From positions 85,694,477 through 85,758,476 of the forward strand of contig CM071928.1 in assembly GCA_016081115.2 (NCBI GenBank): a stretch of DNA of 64,000 nt, read 5' to 3'. Source of the stretch: Rehmannia glutinosa (Eukaryota; Streptophyta; Magnoliopsida; Lamiales; Orobanchaceae). Below the pieces are notes generated by a model that was given only the letters and a program-made list of their open reading frames with translations, did not search any database and had not been told where the DNA came from. The position numbers were made by a program, and so were the translations under genes. The first letter of the stretch is position 1; each line of letters starts with the position of its first letter. Shown here piece after piece: positions 57,020 to 64,000 of this stretch.

Positions 57020-57906
57020 TGTCATTGAGAAGAATAGATTGAATCCTACACGTGCTGAAAAGGCCTCCGACTATTTTCAATATCTTGTGAAGTGGCAACG
57101 GGAAATCGTGGCACCCGTTTCAGATGATGAAGATGTGAACCTCAAGCTAGAAAAAAATCCAATGAATATAAGATAAGAGCAAAGGACCAAAAAGAAGCAT
57201 GATGTGGATGCACGAAAACATTCCATACATGTAAGTGCAAAAATAATGAATTTTATTTTAATTTATTACTATAAATTTATACTTATATCAATTCATTTTT
57301 TTTTTCAGGGACTTATTGATCTCAATGAACTTCATAAAGTTGGAAAAAATTGAGAAGATTGAATTATTTTGGGTTAGTGATTCATTTGTTAGTTATTTGA
57401 TTCTACAATTTTTTTTTTAATTATTGTGGTTTTTTTCTAATCATTCGCATATATTTTTTTGTATATCCCCAACAAAGAATTACTTTTTCTGGGAAAACAG
57501 TTGGAGAAAGCACATAAAAATAAACAAGAATGGGACTTGGAGAGCGATGGTCGGACTGTTATGCAATATATCTATGGCCAGTACCCTGTCAACAATTTGG
57601 GATCAAATTGGGCAGATTGTGATAGTATATGGTGTGGCACATGTTTTCGGTAATCACTGAGTATTGTATGAATTGAACTTGAATATGTTGACCATTACAA
57701 TATATGACTCATTGTCTCGGATACTTCCCACTCTATGCCAGAAGGGAAATGTTTGGGCCAACCGGGAACCCCCCCAGGATGCCAATGTTGAATGGAAGTT
57801 TATTATAATGGAGCACCTTCCGCAGCATACCAATGGTAGTGACTATGGAGTGATGGCCATCAAATTCATGGAACATTGGCAACGGGATGATGTGTTACAA
57901 CCATAG
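57020..57906 (+). pseudogene. Ulp1-like cysteine protease remnant, catalytic Cys changed
   Basis: Fragments EKASDYFQYLVKWQREIVAP (about 57050), LEKAHKNKQEWDLESDGRTV and PVNNLGSNWADCDSIWCGTC (to 57653), then a frame change to LNMLTITIYDSLSRILP and HTNGSDYGVMAIKFMEHWQR, ending at 57906. The last part is the C-terminal catalytic block of Ulp1/C48 proteases, normally NGSDCG. Here the nucleophile cysteine is tyrosine (SDYG). Frame changes make it non-functional anyway. Confidence 0.7.
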
Positions 57907-58063
57907 ATCCTCGGATGTGCCGAACTTTTTCATCGTGGAGACATTGTTATTTATTAGTATCTTGTATCTAGTCAAACATATGTATGAAGTTTATTCTGAA
58001 TTTATGTGATTAGCACTGTGTGTGATTTGGAATTCGAATATGGATGAGGTAGGTTATACTAAG

Positions 58064-59562
58064 TAAGGGTGTGCACGGTATGAGATGGTTCACAGATTCA
58101 TAAAACTCCAGAACCATACCCGAAGTTTGGATATTTCAAAAATCAATCTCCAGAATCGAACCATAGAAAAAAATCTCCGTCCTGAACCATCCCGAACTTC
58201 GGTACGGTTCGATACGAAGATTCAGGTTATTAACGGGACGGTACGGTTCAGGATGGAGAAACGAAGATTAATCATATCTAAAACACGCAACTAAAACACG
58301 CAAAAAAATAAGAAAAAAATAAAAAAACGAATATAAAAATCACCAAACAATTATAGTTCATTCTTTGTTTTAGCGCAATCGCAAAATATATTGTTGGCCT
58401 TATTGTAGTTTGAAATACTGAAATGTAAGGCTCAAAATCTACCCTATATACTAAAAGAAAAAACAAGTTGACACATGTCACCACCTCATTAATTTTAAGC
58501 ATTTGTCAACTTCTCATCCTCTCAATTCCACATGGCGACTTCACATTTATTTATGTGGCAATTATATGTACAAAATTAAAATATAACAAATTGATCAAAA
58601 GATAACAAATTTATCAAAATTCTTTGGATTTTCTCACAACTAGTTTGAAAAAGATCAATTTTTTCTTAAAATATTTTTATTGAGAAATATTCTATTAGTT
58701 CAAAATATATAATTTTGAATTTAAAAGAAAACAAATTTAAGAGATAAAAATAATCCAAACATTAAGATTCTATCTACACTATCTTTTAAATTTGTGACAA
58801 TAAAATTTTATCTTCGGACAAATTTCGTGTAACACACGGGTGTTATTCTACAAATAAATTAAAATTTGATTTCACAATGCAACCAACCAACAACAAAAAT
58901 ACAATGAATAGATTAATGTAGGTACCAATTTTATGGATGCTCTAAAATGCCAAGTCCACTAAATTACATGCTAAGTAATTTATTAAATAAATAAATTCAA
59001 ATCTTATGAAGTAAAATGGACTTAACAAATAATTAAATAATTTGTTCACATATAATAAGATCTCAATCTCAAATATTATGATAATAATTAATTAAAATAT
59101 AATACCAAGTCCAAATCATAATTTTAATATCATTCTATAAATTAATCTCAATACTGAATCGTAAAGTCGTATATATTCTAAAATTCATCCTAACTTAATA
59201 CATAATTAAATATTACTAAATTAAATTACATAAATTATTAGAAACATAATACAATAATTATTGCAAATAAAATTCTAGATTTCTTGAATGTAGAGTATCA
59301 CAATATAAAAATATAAATAAGATAAAAATAATATATATGCATGTATCAAAAAATTCTTAAAAATCGGTTTTAGTTTCGGATATTCGGTTGGTACGGATCA
59401 GTATGGTTCGGGTTCTCGGTACAAATATTTTAAAGATCTCCAGAACTGTACCAGAAAAATTTCGGGACGGTTCGATTCGGAGAAAGTCAAAAGTCAACGA
59501 ATTTTTTTTTGTTCGGATATCGATTCAATTTCGGTGATCTCCAAGTCCCGTGCACAATCCTA
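58064..59562. mobile_element. probable hAT-like element, TIR TAAGGGTGTGCACGG
   Basis: The left end TAAGGGTGTGCACGG and right end CCGTGCACAATCCTA are inverted with three mismatches. Both subterminal zones are rich in GGTACGGTTCG/CGGTTCGATTCGG words. Flanks share TACTAAG but at different spacing, so the target duplication is unclear. It is interrupted by a Helitron copy; the rest is AT-rich without coding sequence. Confidence 0.6.
58438..58850 (+). mobile_element. short Helitron copy
   Basis: Begins TCTACCCTATATACTAAAAG after an A and ends GTGTTATTCTA after a clean hairpin CGTGT-AAC-ACACG. It shares both ends and much of its interior (ATTCCACATGGCG, ATGTACAAAATTAAAA) with the Helitron at 10861-12389. 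The final base of CTAR and the T flank are changed. Confidence 0.7.
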
Positions 59563-59908
59563 AATTACTAAGCTTGTTTCTATTTTCAGAATTGATGTGA
59601 TTAGCACATTGTTTGATTAGTATTTTCACAACACACTAGGAAAAAGAGACACTCAATAAAATAAAACAATATTCGTGCGACATAGTTAAAATTACAATAA
59701 CAGCCAAAAAACAAAAAAAATAAATTGTCCACAACGCTAGTCGAACCGACGTCTGATAGGCACACCGACTTAAAAAACGCCCATCACTTAAAATCAATCG
59801 CTACACCACATGTAACTCGACCAACATATTTCCTGACCTCAACTCGACCCTGTTGATGACCGTCTAATCGACCATCAACTGTACCGACCTGAAGTTCCAA
59901 CCAGTGAA

Positions 59909-60657
59909 CTAATCATTTATAGGAGCTGGATTTTTGCATGTCCTACGGTTATGACCAATACTTTTACAATGTTGGCATTTTTTGGTAACCACTTCATCCC
60001 CTTGTGATGCTAACCTAGATTTCCATGGTCTACCGCTTAGTGTGCGTCTAACTGGAGTCAAAATGATCGTGTTGGATACTTCCTCTGGAGTATTCCAATA
60101 ATCCTCATGCCCGACAGGATATATCGACTGTGCATATGCTTGTACCAAGTATTAAGATGTGTAATATGGGGATGTCATTCCAAACTTCGAAAAATTAATT
60201 TTTGAAGTTGCTGCCAAAGCATGAGCACATGTCCAGTTGATCAAGTTGGAATCTCCGGCACGTGCAAGTCTTTCTGTTCAAGTCAACAATTGCATTCTTA
60301 TGACCATCTAATACTTCACACGTATAATGATGTAGTGTTCGGATATTGAACCTCTGAGCCAACTCGTTGCATTTCAACACTCGTTTCTCAGCCCATGTTT
60401 TAAAGGGACTTTTCATCTTACAAGCAATATCACGACGTTTGGAAAACCAATCTGACAACTTTGTAACTATTATATCCAAAGGTGACTCCGGGGTACTCTC
60501 TCATATCTCTAAGAACCGAGTTCATACTCTTAGTGATGTTAATAGTCATGATACTATATCGCCATCCAGAAAAGTACACATGAGCCCACCGTTCCACTTT
60601 AGCATCACAAGTAAGATAGTTGTACACTTCCTTATCTACAACTAAGATTTGGCTCAT
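59909..60657 (-). pseudogene. MULE transposase C-terminal remnant
   Basis: Read from 60657 downwards: SQILVVDKEVYNYLTCDAKV and RYSIMTINITKSMNSVLRDM, then MDIIVTKLSDWFSKRRDIAC, then the SWIM finger (NRKTCTCRRFQLDQL) followed after a one-base slip by CAHALAA. Next comes an in-frame stop within YYTS*YLVQAYAQSIYPVGH, and finally the zinc knuckle CQHCKSIGHNRRTCKNP. The order is that of plant MuDR-type transposases. The slip and stop make it a pseudogene; the N-terminal DDE region is absent. Confidence 0.88.
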
Positions 60658-60660
60658 ATA

Positions 60661-61430
60661 AGAGCGATTGATAGCTCAAAATCTACCTTTAAAACCTTAG
60701 GCAAGTGCACCTATCGTTTTATAGAATAGATTGTTGAGTGCCGAGTGTCATCCCCACGAGGAATATAAGTACTAGTAATTACTGTCTTTTTGTTATCTAA
60801 TCTAGCAATTTTCGGAGTTTTTTGTTGGGTAAAACTAGGAAATGAAAAATAAAGACTTTGAAATAATCACAACTTACAATAGATCAATTAAAAGGAGATT
60901 GTAGAATAAGAAATCAAGAGCTAGAAATGTGTTTGAATGTAAATCCCTCTAGAATATTTTTGTGATTCAACAAGATAAAAATACAACCAAAATCCGTTAA
61001 CCAAAAATCATCCTCTTTTAATAAAATCTCATGTTTCATGGACCGTAGAAATTCCCGATTTAAGTTAAACCCTTTCTCAAGGTGAAAAACTCCTAATCTC
61101 AAGTTGATCAACTGAAATCTCTTTCTAGTTAAAATCCCCAACATTGCATTAAAACAATTTGTGAATTCTCATATTAGATTTGACCCTAATCCAGAAGATT
61201 TATGTCGTCCTATATCTAGGATTGCAAGCAACTCTTTTCACTTAAATATGTTGTTTCTCATCATAAATCTCTCGATTACCCGATGAGGAATAGACTTCAA
61301 ATTAATATACCGGAAATATTAACTCGAATGAAGAAAGCTTAAAATAAGTGAATCACACGAAACATGAATATTTTATTAAAAACATTCAATCTATAATCAC
61401 AAATCCAAAGATTATAGGGCGACGGCCGAC
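60661..61430. other. retrotransposon-like sequence, not classified
   Basis: Contains TAGGCAAGTGCACCTATCG and TCATCCCCACGAGGAATAT, words I associate with non-coding regions of plant LTR retrotransposons. No open frame with a known domain. It may be the 5' part of the copia LTR that follows or a separate fragment; the junction is not evident. Confidence 0.35.
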
Positions 61431-61439
61431 CCCCTTGAC

Positions 61440-62372
61440 CGGTCCCCTAGTTAAATTTTGTTGCGTTCTTTCAAACCTCTATTTGTGCGCGACCGGTTGC
61501 CCTCAAGTTTGACAGCAAAATTCTAACCGTTGTGCGTGACGACTTTTCCCTAATTTGTGGGATTGATTTCTAATAGCTATAATCTTGATTTTAATTGCAA
61601 TTTTTTTGTAGATATCAGATTCCAAGAGGAGCCTATCAAGTATCAATCATCTCCTATAAATAGAGGAAGATTTGAAGCACAACAACAAGAGAGAACAACA
61701 CAACACAATAAGATATACTCAAGCAAATACTTGGTCTTCTATTGTCATTATTCTTGTTGTAATTTGCCTAGCTTATCACTTTCACATCCTTGAGGTCTAG
61801 GCTATTCTTGATTACACTTGCACTCAATTGTATAATTCATTATCGATTTGTAATCTTGAATTTTTGGGTTATCATTCAACACAAGATATCCTTGTGAGTG
61901 TTCTTGTGGTAAGAACACACTTGGGTGATCTAGGTGTTAGGTGTAAGAAGATTGTGGTAATCTTCTTGTTGAGGTGTTGAAGAATTTGGTATTCTTCAAG
62001 GTTGAAGATTGTGGTAATCTTCACAAGGTGCCGTTGGAGCTTGTGGTAATCTTCAAGAGAGATTGTGGTAATCTCAAAGGTGGTGTTGAAGAAGAGTATG
62101 GTGCTCTTCAAGGTGTCGTTGTAAGTTGGTGTTGTATTAATTTTGGTAATTAATAAAATCTTTTTCTTTTTGAAATCCATCCGGATATCTTTGGGGTGGT
62201 AGAGGATTAGGCCCTAGGTGGGTTGAACCTCTATAAATCGACGTGTGTTGTTTACATTCCGCACCTTTATTATTGTCTTTGAGCTTTCGGTTCGAAAAAG
62301 AGGGCAAAATCGAAAAGATGGAGATAATCTATTCACCCCCCCTCTAGATTATCGTAGCCGCTTGGACTTACA
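61440..62372 (+). mobile_element. 5' LTR (part) of a Ty1/copia element
   Basis: Homologous to the solo LTR at 55692-56922. It ends TTGGACTTACA, right before the primer binding site. It contains a TATAAATAGAGG promoter-like motif (about 61654-61665) and a run of GTGGTAATCTTC-type short repeats (61910-62110) near the end. The 5' boundary is not resolved, and it may be truncated or extend further left. Confidence 0.75.
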
Positions 62373-62374
62373 AG

Positions 62375-62387
62375 TGGTATCAAAGAC
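62375..62387 (+). other. primer binding site (tRNA-Met type)
   Basis: TGGTATCAAAGAC, two bases after the LTR end. Compare TGGTATCAGAGC, complementary to the 3' end of initiator tRNA-Met. Confidence 0.85.
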
Positions 62388-63783
62388 AAACTCTTTGGCA
62401 AGCTCGTTTCAAATCACGAGTGAAGAGGAACGATCGTCGGCTACGAATGAAGCTCATCTTACCGACACCTCCACCACCAAGCCACCACTATTTGATTCCA
62501 AAAATTTTATATTTTGGAAAGAAAGAATGGAATGTTATTTACAAGGTTGCGGGTTCGATATTTGGAACATCGTCATAAATGGAGAATCCATTCCGATGAT
62601 AGACACACCATACACCTCCAAAGCTTTCAAAGAGCTCAATGATGAAGAGAAGAAAATCATCTCCTTAAACGGTAAAGCTCTCAACATTTTGTATTGTTCA
62701 CTTACTAATTTGGAATATGAACATATTGTAGGAATTCGATCAGCACATGAAGTATGGCAAAAATTAGAAGCCATCTATGGAGTATTTGCAAATGAAAAGA
62801 GTCAAACAAAAGCATCTACTTCTCAAAGGGATACAAGTTCAAATCTAAGGAACAAACCTTTTACAACTTCCAACTATGAAATAGTCGAACAATGTTTTAT
62901 GGGCATCGAAGAAGAAAACGAGGTATGTCTTGAACCCTCTACTTCCTATGATATTGTTATTCAAAATGATTACAATGATTTGCAAAATGATTTTGATGAT
63001 CTTCAAAATGAATTCCAAAATTTACTTGTTAAGTACAAAAATTTGAAAAAGGAATTCAATGTTTTGAAAAATGAAAAGGATAGTCTATTTACTTCCTATG
63101 AATCACTATCATGTGCTCACACCACCACACTTGACAAGGTTAGAAACCTTGAAAAACAAAATAGTACTCTTGTTGAGGATATGAATTGCATGAAAAATGA
63201 TTTATCAAAATCAAACTTGAGTACCAATAAATTGCCCAATATTGTGAATGTTAATGATTGTAATAATTTGAATAGTGAACTTGATCATGAGCCTAATATT
63301 GTCAGGCATATGAAAAAGAATCGAGTTCCTATGCATGTTAGTAATATTACTTGCTTTTATTGCGGTAAGAAGGGACACGCCGTAAATACTTGTCGGGCTA
63401 GAAATAGCTCAAATTATTGTTGGAGACCTAAAAGTCTCAAAGCTAATCCCAAAGGACCCAAGCACTTAAGGGTACCACAAAACAATGTTATTTTAGGTAC
63501 CCGACGGAATAATAATCGAAAAAAATTCATACTGCTAAGAAGACATCAAATGACCATCTCATTTGATCAAAGAAGAAGACATCACCAAAATGAATTTTCA
63601 AGAAGGAAATATTATCAACAAAGGGAAGATATAATCCTTGGAGATGGAACAATCGGAGAAGTTATCATCAACAAGATGATTTTCAAAGGGGAATATATCA
63701 TCAACAATGGGAACGACACAACCCATGGAAATGACGTAATTGGTAAACCGTATCTCCCTACCTACATATGCATTTTTATTTAG
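62388..63783 (+). pseudogene. Ty1/copia gag, internally deleted
   Basis: One open frame runs from before the primer binding site to a stop at 63781-63783. It shows the N-terminal gag motif (KPPLFDSKNFIFWKERMECYL, IWNIVINGE), then HEVWQKLEAIYG and at once KSQTKASTSQRD. The central UBN2/gag helical part, normally some 100 residues, is missing. A coiled-coil-like stretch (NDLQNDFDDLQNEFQNLL) and a CCHC knuckle (CFYCGKKGHAVNTC) follow. The first in-frame ATG is only at 62527, so the true start is lost or non-standard. There is no protease or polymerase in the remaining 217 bases, which run off the window. Confidence 0.85.
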
Positions 63784-64000
63784 TATGCATGTTTTTATTT
63801 ATGAGTTTTTATTATTTCAAAATTAAGGTCTTCTATATATATTTGTGTTTTTAAAATACTTTGAAAAATGAGACCTTACATGTTATGGACTTACTTAGAC
63901 TTATATGTTTTTATCTCTTATGGATTTTTATAGCATTAGCATTGTTGTGATATCTCTCGTTGCTTAGCCTACACATGTATTATTATGTTTGTGCCAAATT

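Larger units (their letters stand above)
53869..60660. mobile_element. decayed Mutator-like element with DUF1985/Ulp1 and MULE transposase remnants
   Basis: The left end shows two copies of TTTGGAAAAATG(C/T)CA in the first 60 bases, a typical MULE terminus. Inside, a plus-strand DUF1985 plus Ulp1-protease gene remnant (about 54800-57906) faces a minus-strand MULE transposase remnant (59909-60657), the gene pair known from MULEs that captured Ulp1-like proteases (Kaonashi type in Arabidopsis). A solo LTR and a probable hAT/Helitron nest interrupt it. The right terminal repeat is not visible, so the element may be truncated at about 60660. Confidence 0.7.

Noticed and set aside
62245..62387. 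Extension of gag upstream across the LTR end
   Set aside because: The frame is open there only by chance; it crosses the LTR terminus and the primer binding site, which precede translation in such elements.

Overview
This is a stretch of plant nuclear chromosome, almost certainly from a core eudicot. The evidence is AT-rich intergenic DNA, split genes with GT..AG introns, plant-specific protein families (a CYCB2 cyclin, a U-box/ARM E3 ligase, a 492-residue-class catalase, a peroxisomal acyl-activating enzyme) and plant transposons of every major class. I cannot assign a family or species from sequence alone. There is no operon structure, no CRISPR array, and I found no rRNA or tRNA gene apart from 5S-like sequence inside a retroelement.

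Six host genes can be modelled, all exon coordinates being my own readings. (1) Minus strand 2777-7817: acyl-activating enzyme (CoA ligase) with a C-terminal SRM peroxisomal signal, two exons around a 3.4-kb intron. (2) Minus 13698-21474: an 11-exon protein of about 802 aa with an N-terminal FAMeT-like region, two BTB/POZ domains, a BACK-like region and a C-terminal discoidin (F5/8 type C) domain, resembling Arabidopsis At2g30600. (3) Minus 26660-31634: an 11-exon B2-type mitotic cyclin of 429 aa with G2/M-type MSA motifs upstream. (4) Plus 37068-40346: a four-exon PUB13/14-like U-box ARM ubiquitin ligase, 651 aa. (5) Plus 43924-45184: a three-exon plant protein of 282 aa that I do not recognise. 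(6) Plus 47840-52010: an eight-exon catalase carrying a one-base deletion in exon 3, so that as written it is frameshifted. A broken copy of the tail of gene 5 lies just downstream of the catalase.

The rest is mobile DNA. The dominant theme is one palindromic foldback family (ends GGGATAATTACAAAAAC) with roughly 25 copies. Many are flanked by exact or near-exact 9-bp target duplications, which marks them as non-autonomous Mutator-like elements. They occupy nearly every long intron of the BTB and cyclin genes and single introns of three others, and none interrupts an exon. There are also several nested stacks: a Cassandra TRIM (5S-rRNA-like LTRs, 5-bp TSD) inside a Helitron; a LINE fragment inside a hAT element inside a foldback MITE; a hAT MITE inside a hairpin inside a segmental duplication; and a Helitron inside a probable hAT element.

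The right end (about 53.87-64 kb) is a decayed Mutator-like element carrying DUF1985/Ulp1-protease-like and MULE transposase remnants. It is interrupted by a solo copia LTR and followed by the 5' part of a related copia element whose gag appears internally deleted. Between the genes lie degraded LINE and Ty3/gypsy pieces and a tandem 0.9-kb duplication.
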